DNA from: a virus
Length of the DNA: 58,097 nucleotides
Strand: one strand, 5' to 3'
IMG/VR virus record: IMGVR_UViG_3300044684_000351
Span: 1 to 58,097 of that record
The translations under genes were made by a program, and so were the position numbers. The notes beneath the pieces were generated by a model. That model did no database searches and was not told the origin of the DNA. It was given only the letters and a program-made list of their open reading frames with translations. Shown here piece after piece: positions 42,305 to 49,303 of this stretch (position 1 is its first letter; each line of letters starts with the position of its first letter).

Positions 42305-42439
42305 TTTGAGAGGGAAAAGGCGACTACAGATAACAAACGCGCGCTAGACCACTACGCCACAGAACTTACGTTCCGGTAGGATTTGAACCTACGTCTCGTC
42401 TCCCCAAGAGAAGTAACTGTAATCTACACCACTCTCAAA
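42305..42439 (-). ncRNA. YrlA-type Y RNA, unit 2 (tRNA-like head)
   Basis: The ends pair as TTTGAGAG/CTCTCAAA. The loop TGGTGTA faces GCCTTTTCC, and the inner helix is GATTACAG/CTGTAGTC. The head is a permuted tRNA: T arm GTAGG-TTCAAAT-CCTAC, acceptor-like CGGAAC/GTTCTG capped by GUAA, and D arm GCGT-AGTGGTCTA-GCGC. An anticodon-stem-like CGTTT/AGACG leads back to the inner helix. The D arm and a CTTGGGG stretch look tRNA-Pro-like. No CCA end exists, so it should mimic, not act as, a tRNA. Confidence 0.85.
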
Positions 42440-42445
42440 CTTTGC

Positions 42446-42584
42446 AGGAAGGGAAAAGGCGAAAAGAGAACTGGCCGAAGCCAAAGTCAAATGCTCTACC
42501 ATCTGAGCTACAGAAAATTACTTTTCTGATCGGACTTGAACCGATGACCGTCTGATGAAGTAACTCTTTTCTGCACCACTTCCT
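42446..42584 (-). ncRNA. YrlA-type Y RNA, unit 1 (tRNA-like head)
   Basis: The ends pair as AGGAAG/CTTCCT. The loop TGGTGCA faces GCCTTTTCC, and the inner helix is GAAAAGAG/CTCTTTTC. The head is a permuted tRNA body: T arm ATCGG-TTCAAGT-CCGAT, acceptor CAGAAAA/TTTTCTG capped by GUAA, D arm GCTC-AGATGGTA-GAGC with G18G19 and A14/A21, and TTTGA/TCAGA in the anticodon-stem position. All tertiary-contact bases of a real tRNA elbow are present. A CTTTGG stretch and the order of arms recall tRNA-Gln. Confidence 0.88.
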
Positions 42585-42620
42585 AAACTTTTTCTCCTTT
42601 TCAACCATGGAGCGCGGAAA

Positions 42621-42689
42621 CTAAAAGGCGGGGTTAGAGGGGGCATTACCTTTTAGGTTCTATTGAAGGATCGTTTAAAGGCGATCCTT
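42621..42689 (-). ncRNA. Two hairpins in the Y-RNA leader transcript
   Basis: CTAAAAGG pairs with CCTTTTAG around a C-rich 20-base loop, and AAGGATCG pairs with CGATCCTT. They lie between the large structured RNA and unit 1. They may be processing signals, terminators, or a further small RNA. No uridine tract follows. Confidence 0.5.
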
Positions 42690-42780
42690 AATTGCATAGT
42701 AAGAAAAATAGTAAACTTTTAAACTCCAAGGAACTAATGCCAAAGAGATTTTTTACTTTAAATTTTCCTACCTCACGCGC

Positions 42781-42952
42781 TAAAGAAAATTAAGAAGGAA
42801 GGCGAATATCATTTTAAGGAACTCTAGCGTTCCACCTCTAACTTAGTCACTTGTCATCACAACAAGAAGTTTTGGCGATGATCTTCCCTATTCGCTGGGA
42901 CGGCTGATTAGGCCACTTTTGCCTTGCTTCCTACTTAATTTTCCTTTCTTTA
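42781..42952 (-). ncRNA. Large end-paired structured RNA, unassigned
   Basis: The ends of this 172-nt segment pair through AAAATTAAG/CTTAATTTT and GGAAG/CTTCC, with an outer TAAAG/CTTTA. Inside, GCGAATA pairs with TATTCGC, and local hairpins GGAAC/GTTCC and CTTGT/ACAAG are visible. The layout is Y-RNA-like (closed ends, internal GCC-TTCC strand), but the GGTGYA strand and a tRNA-like head are absent. It may be a divergent Y RNA or a different regulatory RNA. Confidence 0.5.
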
Positions 42953-42959
42953 TCGAAAT

Positions 42960-43018
42960 CGGAGCGGGAAGAGTTTAGGTGCAATACCATCAACTGTTTA
43001 ATACTACTTCCCGCTCCG
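42960..43018 (-). promoter_or_regulatory. 12-bp leader hairpin just after the promoter
   Basis: CGGAGCGGGAAG pairs perfectly with CTTCCCGCTCCG around a 35-base loop, some 27 bases downstream of the -10 box on the minus strand. It is likely at the 5' end of the Y-RNA transcript: an attenuator, a stabiliser, or another small RNA. Confidence 0.65.
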
Positions 43019-43044
43019 GGTGTCAGGAGTGCCCGACAAGAGAA

Positions 43045-43072
43045 AGCATACCAGAACGGGCGGCGCGTGCAA
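43045..43072 (-). promoter_or_regulatory. Sigma70-like promoter of the Y RNA-rsr operon
   Basis: On the minus strand TTGCAC, a 16-base spacer and TATGCT. The spacer and flank (GG before the -10 box) resemble those of the 40680 promoter. It would drive all the structured RNAs and rsr. Confidence 0.6.
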
Positions 43073-43240
43073 GAGTTATTTTGCGAAAAGTGCGATTTTT
43101 GCTCACGCCACGCTGTCAGCAGATCCTCATATAATGCTCGGGCGCACGCGCGTAGCAAGAAGCGTGCCAAAACATGCCCCTTGCGTCCGTTAGCACAATG
43201 TGCAAAAATAGCAAACTTGGCAATGCTAGTGAGGCTTGAA

Positions 43241-43507
43241 ATGTCAGATAACATTTCCCAATTTCCAATTTCAATCGAAAAACCAAAACGTGATAAACGT
43301 GCCCGTTTTAAACGAAAAGCTGAAAGCGCTGTAAATAATATCCTTTCATCTTGCAATACTCTTTACGGCTTCACTTATGCTTCAACTCTTCTTTACACTG
43401 AAGAAGATGTTGATAAAATTTTTAAAGCTATTAAAGACGGGATAAAATCAACTGAAAATTCTATGCGTAGTGCTTTAAAAACGCATAAGAAAATTGGACC
43501 TTTGTAA
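43241..43507 (+). CDS. First gene of the right early block (88 aa)
   Basis: The ATG with GTGAGG upstream is chosen; a longer in-frame opening reads through promoter sequence of both strands. The N-terminus is acidic/Ser-rich, the middle very basic (KPKRDKRARFKRK), and the end helical. A TATAAT box lies at 43130-43135. A DNA- or RNA-binding early protein is possible. Confidence 0.65.
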   Translation: MSDNISQFPISIEKPKRDKRARFKRKAESAVNNILSSCNTLYGFTYASTLLYTEEDVDKIFKAIKDGIKSTENSMRSALKTHKKIGPL

Positions 43508-43541
43508 TTTAACTTTCCAACCCTCTGGGGAGAGACCAATT

Positions 43542-43964
43542 ATGGGAAAGAAATCCAAAATGCAGGAACCAAACAAATTCCTAACACAAATCGCACAACT
43601 TCAAGAGCGCGTTGCGGAGCAAGAAAAGCTTGTCGCCGTGTTGCGCCGTGAAAATTTTCGCCTACAAAACGCGCTTCCGCCGCCGTCCCTTGGCGTATAC
43701 CTTTTCCTCGAAGTTGATGGCTCCCTTGCCGCCTCCCTTCAAACTGAAACGTCAACGCGTTATTCAATTCGCGTCGATGAAAGCGAAAAGGGTTTGCAAG
43801 CGCTTTTGAAAATCCTCCGGACGCGACAAACAAAACTTACGCGCGCCTACGCTTCCGATGCCTGCCCCACTCAAGCGCGCGTTGACGAAATGATGAAGGA
43901 ATGGGCGTCGAAAAATACCATTTCTTCGGGAAACACTATTCGCGCAAAGGATTTTCAGCCATGA
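43542..43964 (+). CDS. Coiled-coil early protein (140 aa)
   Basis: GGGGAGAG precedes the ATG. Residues about 15-45 form a coiled coil (QLQERVAEQEKLVAVLRREN). A beta-type section follows (GVYLFLEVDGSLAASL), then a basic helical end. It overlaps the next start by four bases. No family known. Confidence 0.68.
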   Translation: MGKKSKMQEPNKFLTQIAQLQERVAEQEKLVAVLRRENFRLQNALPPPSLGVYLFLEVDGSLAASLQTETSTRYSIRVDESEKGLQALLKILRTRQTKLTRAYASDACPTQARVDEMMKEWASKNTISSGNTIRAKDFQP

Positions 43965-44179
43965 ACCGCCGCCAAGAAGTTACCCTTGTAATCGCGCGCC
44001 GTGCCGGAGTAAAAGTTCCGCCGGATCAACTTTCAAATTTTATCCTTCTCGAAGAAGAAGCTTTCTTCGCTCAATTTAAAGGGCCAAAACTTGTTAATAC
44101 TTTTGAATATAAGGACCTTTGCTTTGATATTAATATGCGTTTAAAAAGCATTTCGCGCGCGCATCCGTTTGGAGTTTAA
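43961..44179 (+). CDS. Hypothetical protein (72 aa)
   Basis: The ATG overlaps the previous stop. Small alpha/beta chain with EVTLVIARRAGVKVPPDQL at the start and aromatic residues in the middle. Coupled to its neighbour. Function unknown. Confidence 0.65.
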   Translation: MNRRQEVTLVIARRAGVKVPPDQLSNFILLEEEAFFAQFKGPKLVNTFEYKDLCFDINMRLKSISRAHPFGV

Positions 44180-44182
44180 ATT

Positions 44183-44281
44183 ATGACATGGCCACAAGCT
44201 TTTCATGATGTTGGAATTGCTTTTGCAGTTGCGTTGGGAGTTTATGTGCTTTGCAAATATGTTTATGGTAAAATGTTATAA
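44183..44281 (+). CDS. Micro membrane protein (32 aa)
   Basis: GGAG lies upstream of the ATG. Residues about 10-26 form one hydrophobic helix (GIAFAVALGVYVLC) flanked by polar ends. One of a set of micro-proteins in this phage. Confidence 0.55.
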   Translation: MTWPQAFHDVGIAFAVALGVYVLCKYVYGKML

Positions 44282-44294
44282 AGGTACCCTTCCC

Positions 44295-44507
44295 ATGCTC
44301 TCCTTTCCAATTCATGACGTTTTGGACATTTCCATTTCCCGCGTCAAGCCGGGTTTCTCAATTGACGAAACCAAGCAATGCGTGACCATTAAAATAATTA
44401 CCACACACGAAACACTTGAATTGGAACTTTACGGCGCGTACCCTTACCCGGTTATCGCGGCACAAGAAAACGTGCCGATTGTGGTTTTGAAAGAGGAGGA
44501 AGAATAA
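44295..44507 (+). CDS. Hypothetical protein (70 aa)
   Basis: AAAGG precedes the ATG. Beta-rich with alternating Ile/Thr stretches (CVTIKIITTHETLELELYG) and an acidic C-terminus of four Glu. It touches the next gene without overlap. Unknown. Confidence 0.65.
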   Translation: MLSFPIHDVLDISISRVKPGFSIDETKQCVTIKIITTHETLELELYGAYPYPVIAAQENVPIVVLKEEEE

Positions 44508-44987
44508 ATGAACATTTTCTACCTCGACACTTCCCCACACCTTGCCGCGCAATACTTATGCGATAAGCACGTTGTCAAAATGATTCTTGAAAGCGCGCAA
44601 ATGCTTTCGACGGCGCATCGCATTCTTGACGGCGATGGTTACGCGGATAGTGAATATCTTTACAAACAAACCCACATACATCATCCGTCAAACATTTGGG
44701 TGCGCCACTCTTCTTTGCATTACAACTGGCTTTTTGAACATTTCGCGGCGCTATGCGAGGAATATACGCGGCGCTATAATAACATTCATAAAACCGCGCG
44801 CCTTATTATTTCCTTGGAAGCATTGCCGCGCCGCATTAAATCCTATGCTTTTTCAACGCCGCCACAGTGTTTGCCGGATAAATATAAAGGGCCGGATACT
44901 ATCGTAGCATATCGTGCGTATTACCTTGGCGATAAACGCGCCTTTGCAGAATGGAAATATTCCCCTAAACCTGAATGGTGGAGTTAA
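44508..44987 (+). CDS. Conserved phage protein, CDKHVVKMILESAQ family (159 aa)
   Basis: It begins NIFYLDTSPHLAAQYLCDKH and contains VKMILESAQMLSTAH, NIWVRHSS and a late AYRAYYLGDK, a pattern I recognise from a widespread phage family. Homologues are sometimes annotated as pyrimidine-dimer DNA glycosylase-related, but I cannot verify this from sequence. The conserved His/Asp/Lys and Trp residues suggest an enzyme. GAGGAGGAAG precedes the ATG. Confidence 0.72.
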   Translation: MNIFYLDTSPHLAAQYLCDKHVVKMILESAQMLSTAHRILDGDGYADSEYLYKQTHIHHPSNIWVRHSSLHYNWLFEHFAALCEEYTRRYNNIHKTARLIISLEALPRRIKSYAFSTPPQCLPDKYKGPDTIVAYRAYYLGDKRAFAEWKYSPKPEWWS

Positions 44988-44991
44988 AAAT

Positions 44992-45759
44992 ATGAATGCA
45001 TGTCCAATCCCTAAATATAAAGCTGGCGATACTGCTTGGATTTCCAGAATAACTAGCACCACAAAAGAATTTCCTTGCCCAGATTGTCATGGCAGCCGTA
45101 AATGGAAAGTTATTGCCGCGTCTGGTATTGAACATGAAATTTCATGTTTTAGATGTTGCTATAACCACGGCACGCGTGAATTAGTTTCACTTAAATATGA
45201 AGCTTGGACAGGTTATGCCGAATTAGTACACCTCGCTCAAATCCGTATTGAATGGCCATCACACGAATATAATACCTTAAAAGGTCCAATTTCTTATTGC
45301 AGCGGAATTGGCGGTGGCAGTATCTATTATGAAAAAGATTTATACGATACAAAAGAAGAAGCCGAAACTATTGCAAAAATAAAAGCTGAAGAAGAAAACA
45401 CTAAAATTCGCACCAAGCCTGAAGTTCTTCAAAAGCAATATTTTTCAAATCTTACATTAAATCGCGCTACATTTCAAGCGGCTAATGACGCTATTTGGGA
45501 AGGCTGGAATGCTTTTAGATGTTTGCGCGATACCGTAGAAGAAGTTATCGCAAACGATACAAGCGATACTGCTGAAGCGTTGCGAGACGTCTTTAAATAT
45601 CAAGGCGAATATAATACAATAGAGGTCGGATTGTTGGTTCAAGCGCTAGTTCGTGCGAGTATTAATGACATTTCTCTCGAAGAAATTAAAGAAATTCTTA
45701 ATAAAATCCCTAAAATTAAAAGATTATGCGAAGATAAAGAAAAGTTATGCGGGGATTAA
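44992..45759 (+). CDS. Zinc-ribbon protein (255 aa)
   Basis: Near residue 25 a Cys-Pro-x-Cys-His-Gly motif and, about 30 residues later, Cys-x2-Cys-Cys make a treble-clef or zinc ribbon like those of DnaJ-type or transcription proteins. The remainder is charged and helical, with ISLEEIKEILNKIPKIKR near the end. DNA/RNA or protein binding is plausible. No full-length family recognised. Confidence 0.68.
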   Translation: MNACPIPKYKAGDTAWISRITSTTKEFPCPDCHGSRKWKVIAASGIEHEISCFRCCYNHGTRELVSLKYEAWTGYAELVHLAQIRIEWPSHEYNTLKGPISYCSGIGGGSIYYEKDLYDTKEEAETIAKIKAEEENTKIRTKPEVLQKQYFSNLTLNRATFQAANDAIWEGWNAFRCLRDTVEEVIANDTSDTAEALRDVFKYQGEYNTIEVGLLVQALVRASINDISLEEIKEILNKIPKIKRLCEDKEKLCGD

Positions 45760-45761
45760 TT

Positions 45762-45929
45762 ATGAAAGCGCATGTTCAAATTCGAGACGAACATGGCGGC
45801 GAAATCTTATACGATCAAATAATTGATTGGGAAGATACGCCACAGTGCCGCTCTTTAAATGCAACCCTTCGTGACGCCCTTGAACAAGATTGTCACATTG
45901 AAATTTGGAGAGAGTATAATGACAAATAA
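45762..45929 (+). CDS. Hypothetical protein (55 aa)
   Basis: The ATG lies two bases after the previous stop. Small alpha/beta protein with a GGEILYDQIIDWEDTP strand-turn. It overlaps the next start by 11 bases. Unknown. Confidence 0.62.
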   Translation: MKAHVQIRDEHGGEILYDQIIDWEDTPQCRSLNATLRDALEQDCHIEIWREYNDK

Positions 45930-46260
45930 AATTAAACCTAACCTTACCAAACTCACCCCCGCTTCCCTCGCCTACATTCTCCGTCATCCCGAAGAATGGC
46001 CGCGCGATTATAAATGGGATTTCTATACACATTCTTGTTTTGAAATGTCTTGCGGTTGCGCAATGACGCTTGCAGAAAGAGTTTTCAAAACCAAAATTGA
46101 ACATTCACAAGAAATGCTAGAAAAGCTTGGATATGATCCTGAAAACAAAACTTGTAATATTTTCCTTGATCCCCGAGTTTATGGTCTTGAAGATGATGAT
46201 TACGATAAAGTAACTCCTGAAATGGTTGCAGATAAAATCGAGGAGGTATTTAGAAAATGA
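45919..46260 (+). CDS. Hypothetical protein with cysteine cluster (113 aa)
   Basis: GGAGAGAG precedes the ATG. Contains HSCFEMSCGCAMTLAERVF, a Cys-x5-Cys-x-Cys cluster that may bind metal, and an acidic C-terminus (GLEDDDYDKVTPEM). Its opening Lys-Ile-Lys-Pro-Asn-Leu also occurs just before the SSB-like gene, in a non-coding leader. Unknown. Confidence 0.66.
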   Translation: MTNKIKPNLTKLTPASLAYILRHPEEWPRDYKWDFYTHSCFEMSCGCAMTLAERVFKTKIEHSQEMLEKLGYDPENKTCNIFLDPRVYGLEDDDYDKVTPEMVADKIEEVFRK

Positions 46261-46718
46261 CAAAGAAATTTGAAAATAAAGAAGAATTAGATGAAAGTCG
46301 TCAAGACGCAATTTGCGGACGACATCATATGTTTTATGGAACTAAAGGCATCCATTTTGTAAATGATAACACAGAATATGCAAACGCAGTACGCCAACAT
46401 GACGAAGTCCTCATGGGCGCGGCTTCATCCGAAGTTATTCTCGCAATGGCAAATAATCCATATCTTGCCGAACAATTAGCCATTCTTGTTCGTACTGCAA
46501 ATGTTACCGCCGTCCGTGAAGATATAGAAATACTAGATAAGCTTTGGGAACTTGCGATTGAAAGTCAAGAATTTAGTAACGGTCTCGAAGCTCTTGCAAA
46601 AGGTGAAGCAACGATTGTGCCGAACGGCAGTTCAGAATTTAAAAGGCATACAGGCTTAAATTCTTATGATTATTCATATGCACTTTCACTTTCCCCTTAT
46701 GCGATTAAAAAGGATTAA
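46257..46718 (+). CDS. Hypothetical protein (153 aa)
   Basis: It overlaps the previous stop (ATGA). A soluble helical protein with DEVLMGAASSEVILAMANNP and a Tyr/Ser-rich end. No known domain. Part of a continuous chain of coupled early genes. Confidence 0.66.
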   Translation: MTKKFENKEELDESRQDAICGRHHMFYGTKGIHFVNDNTEYANAVRQHDEVLMGAASSEVILAMANNPYLAEQLAILVRTANVTAVREDIEILDKLWELAIESQEFSNGLEALAKGEATIVPNGSSEFKRHTGLNSYDYSYALSLSPYAIKKD

Positions 46719-46720
46719 AA

Positions 46721-46993
46721 ATGACTTATGAAATTCACATAACTGTTAATCAAAAGGATCGTGAAGGCGTGCAAGCATGTGCAGAAAAACACGGCTGGAA
46801 AACTTCCGAAATTGCACGTGATATTATTCTTGGTAATAACACATATTTCTATTTAACTTGTCATTGTAAAACTAAAGCCGAAGCATTTGAAAAACTTGGC
46901 GAAGCTTCATACTATCTAATTGTAAATTATCAAATTGCAATCGTTCGGCAGAAAATTGAATTAATTATTTATGACACGAAAATGAAAGAATAG
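46721..46993 (+). CDS. Hypothetical protein (90 aa)
   Basis: The sequence suggests a beta-alpha-beta fold: EIHITVNQKDREGVQACAEK, then a segment (YFYLTCHCKTKAEAFEKLGE) like other small phage proteins that start with a strand and repeat it. It might be a ferredoxin-like fold. Function unknown. Confidence 0.66.
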   Translation: MTYEIHITVNQKDREGVQACAEKHGWKTSEIARDIILGNNTYFYLTCHCKTKAEAFEKLGEASYYLIVNYQIAIVRQKIELIIYDTKMKE

Positions 46994-46997
46994 TTTC

Positions 46998-47240
46998 ATG
47001 ATAATCTTTCCTTTAAGGCCAAAACTTCCAATTGTCGAACCGCACCGCCAATGTTGCGCGCCCGTTTACGGGACGGAATTTTCCCAACTCAATGGCAGTC
47101 GTGAACGTTGCGCGAAGATGAAAGGTTATGAAACAAATCAATGCCAAAAGCGCGCCGCATATGAAATTGATGGAAAGTCATATTGTGCAGGCCACGCCGG
47201 CCAAGTCGCATTGAAACACTTACTCAGAACAAAGGAATAA
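46998..47240 (+). CDS. Small protein with GcrA-like zinc knuckle (80 aa)
   Basis: Its C-terminal half reads CQKRAAYEIDGKSYCAGHAG, with an upstream Cys in RERCAKMKG, similar in spacing to the knuckle in the 3539 gene and to GcrA. A second copy of the theme in the same genome suggests a phage-used zinc adaptor. Role inferred only. Confidence 0.62.
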   Translation: MIIFPLRPKLPIVEPHRQCCAPVYGTEFSQLNGSRERCAKMKGYETNQCQKRAAYEIDGKSYCAGHAGQVALKHLLRTKE

Positions 47241-47244
47241 AATT

Positions 47245-47448
47245 ATGTATGCCCATATTGAATTTTCAAATGAATTTGTAACACAACGTGAACTTAAAAT
47301 TAAACTTGCTTCTATTAGTTTTGAAGAAGCAATAATTGAAACTCAAGCTATTATAGTAGGAATTGGTATCGTTGGCGGTTCTTCCAAAATCCTTTCTATT
47401 ACCTCCTCACGGCCTAAAGGCGAAATTGTGAATATTGGAGATTTGTGA
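47245..47448 (+). CDS. Hypothetical protein (67 aa)
   Basis: An AT-rich gene for a small alpha/beta protein with a hydrophobic Gly/Ile stretch (AIIVGIGIVGGSSKIL) that may be a buried strand. The stop is followed directly by the next start. Unknown. Confidence 0.62.
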   Translation: MYAHIEFSNEFVTQRELKIKLASISFEEAIIETQAIIVGIGIVGGSSKILSITSSRPKGEIVNIGDL

Positions 47449-47718
47449 ATGAAAGAAAAAATTCCCCAAGTAGAATTTTATTATTTTAAACCTTCAGGTA
47501 AATATTACGCTTTTGGGCTAGGAGAATGGCCGAATAATCAATGGCAAATTCCTTATAATGACGGCAAAATGTGGCGTGATAAAATCATGGAAGTAAATGA
47601 CGGCAAAATGCCAGGCATGTCTGGACGTGCTTCTAATTATTACATAACTTCACGTTTTCCTGAAGATTATCCTCACGGATTTCCAAATCTTATACCACCA
47701 GAAAGTGAATTTGAATGA
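47449..47718 (+). CDS. Hypothetical protein (89 aa)
   Basis: A Tyr/Trp/Gly/Pro-rich protein (YYFKPSGKYYAFGLGEWPNN), probably a small beta fold. It overlaps the helicase gene by four bases. No family recognised. Confidence 0.62.
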   Translation: MKEKIPQVEFYYFKPSGKYYAFGLGEWPNNQWQIPYNDGKMWRDKIMEVNDGKMPGMSGRASNYYITSRFPEDYPHGFPNLIPPESEFE

Positions 47719-49292
47719 CCCTCACACCTTCAGCAGAACAATCTGCAATTTTGGAAGGTGGAAAAACTTCTTCCACCTCCATATTCATTCACGCGGGCGC
47801 GGGCTGCGCAAAGACAACTTCGCTTGTCATGCTCTCAAAAGTCCTTCCGCGTTCCCCCGCCTGCGTCCTCGTCTTCAACAAGAAAATCCAAGAGGAACTA
47901 AAAACAAAGTTCCCCTCCCACTACGAAGTCATGACCTTCAATTCCCTCGGCCACAAAGCTGTCGCGCGTATGTTGGGTTCCACGCGCCCGGAATTAAAGC
48001 CCAATAAGCTTTCCGAACTTCTCCGCGCGATCCTTCAAAACGAAGGCGGCTTCATCCTCCCTGGCGACAAATTCCAACAAGTCATTCGCCTTTGCACCTT
48101 TGCAATGCAAGAGGGTCTTGTTCCCGAAGAGTTCCAAAAGGAAGGTTTCATCGACGATACGCCTGAAGCCTGGGACGGCCTTGCGCACGCCTGCGAGCTT
48201 GACTTGTCCGAGGAACAACTTTCTTTCGCGCGCACCCTCTTAATTTGGTCGATCCGTGAAGCCTTCAAAGGCAAAATTTCTTTTGATGACCAAATTTACA
48301 TTTCGGTCTTCTTCGCCAAACCATTTTTCCCGCGCTTTGGTGTTTGCCTCGTTGACGAAGCACAAGATCTTTCTCCGCTTAACCGCGAAATGATAAAGTA
48401 CACATGTCCAACAGGAAGACTTGTGATAGTCGGCGACGATAAACAAAGCATTTATGGATTTCGCGGCGCAGATGTTAATTCTTTTCAAAACCTCCGCGCA
48501 CTTCGAGAAAGCTGGTTGGACTTCCCTTTACTTACTACCTTCCGCTGCCCCAAGTCCGTTGTTTCCATTGCTTCCCGTTACGCCACCGGCTATCGCGCCA
48601 ACTCTTCCAACCCCGAAGGCCGCATCCTTGACCTCACCAAGGCCGAAAGTTGGTGCATTGGAGATTACACAAGTGCGCCTTCCATTGCTGTTTTGTGCCG
48701 TAATAACGCTCCCCTTCTCACCTTCGCTTTCAGTTGCCTTTCTCACGGCATACCTTGTGAGTACCTTGGGCGTGATATTGGCAAAAGCCTTGAAAGGCTA
48801 GTAAAAAGTATTGCCGGGAGCAATCTTTCCCAAAGCCGCGAGGATTTTCTTACGCGCCTGCAAAATTGGGAAATAAAAGAAACGGCGAAGTATGTTAACA
48901 ATTCCGATAGCATTCAAGATCGCTGCGACAGCATCCGCGCGCTTTTCGGCACAAACCATAAGGATGTGCATTCGGTTTTAAACCAAATTCAAGTCTTGGC
49001 AAACATGGATCATGGAAAACTTACCCTTGCTACCGGCCACAAAGCTAAGGGTTTGGAGTGGCACACCGTAATTCACTTGGACCCTTGGCGCGTACCATCC
49101 AAATTCGCCGAGAAAAAGGGCGGCAGTTTTTACATCCAAGACTTGAATGTCAAACATGTCATCACCACCCGCACTCAAGACACCCTTATTCTCGCTAACT
49201 TAAAAGAACATTTCTTTGCAGAAGAATTAAAAAATTATCACGCTTTTGAAATTGATAAAAATGACGCTCCAACAGATATTGATTTAATTTAA
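47715..49292 (+). CDS. UvrD/Rep-like SF1 DNA helicase
   Basis: A 525-residue SF1A helicase: motif I GAGCAKTT, motif Ia region LVFNKKIQEEL, motif II VDEAQD, motif III GDDKQSIYGFRGA, motif IV TFRCPKSV, motif V ATGHKAKGLEWHTV and motif VI TTRTQDTLIL. All signature residues are present. It probably unwinds DNA during replication or recombination. The gene is GC-richer than the small genes around it. The 1B/2B regions are short compared with UvrD (about 720 residues). Confidence 0.92.
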   Translation: MTLTPSAEQSAILEGGKTSSTSIFIHAGAGCAKTTSLVMLSKVLPRSPACVLVFNKKIQEELKTKFPSHYEVMTFNSLGHKAVARMLGSTRPELKPNKLSELLRAILQNEGGFILPGDKFQQVIRLCTFAMQEGLVPEEFQKEGFIDDTPEAWDGLAHACELDLSEEQLSFARTLLIWSIREAFKGKISFDDQIYISVFFAKPFFPRFGVCLVDEAQDLSPLNREMIKYTCPTGRLVIVGDDKQSIYGFRGADVNSFQNLRALRESWLDFPLLTTFRCPKSVVSIASRYATGYRANSSNPEGRILDLTKAESWCIGDYTSAPSIAVLCRNNAPLLTFAFSCLSHGIPCEYLGRDIGKSLERLVKSIAGSNLSQSREDFLTRLQNWEIKETAKYVNNSDSIQDRCDSIRALFGTNHKDVHSVLNQIQVLANMDHGKLTLATGHKAKGLEWHTVIHLDPWRVPSKFAEKKGGSFYIQDLNVKHVITTRTQDTLILANLKEHFFAEELKNYHAFEIDKNDAPTDIDLI

Positions 49293-49303
49293 GGAGAATT
49301 AAA

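Noticed and set aside
42305-42584. Group I intron or permuted intron-exon in a tRNA
   Set aside because: The flanks are under 60 nt on each side and lack P3-P9 core elements. The same flanks recur around non-tRNA heads and sit upstream of rsr, so Y RNA fits better.
42545-42590. Hammerhead-ribozyme-like CTGATGA on the plus strand
   Set aside because: No following GAAA box or stems I-III; the word is the complement of the tRNA-like anticodon stem.
43067-43240. Longer N-terminus for the 88-residue early gene
   Set aside because: The extension reads through promoter elements of both strands and the shorter ATG has GTGAGG upstream.
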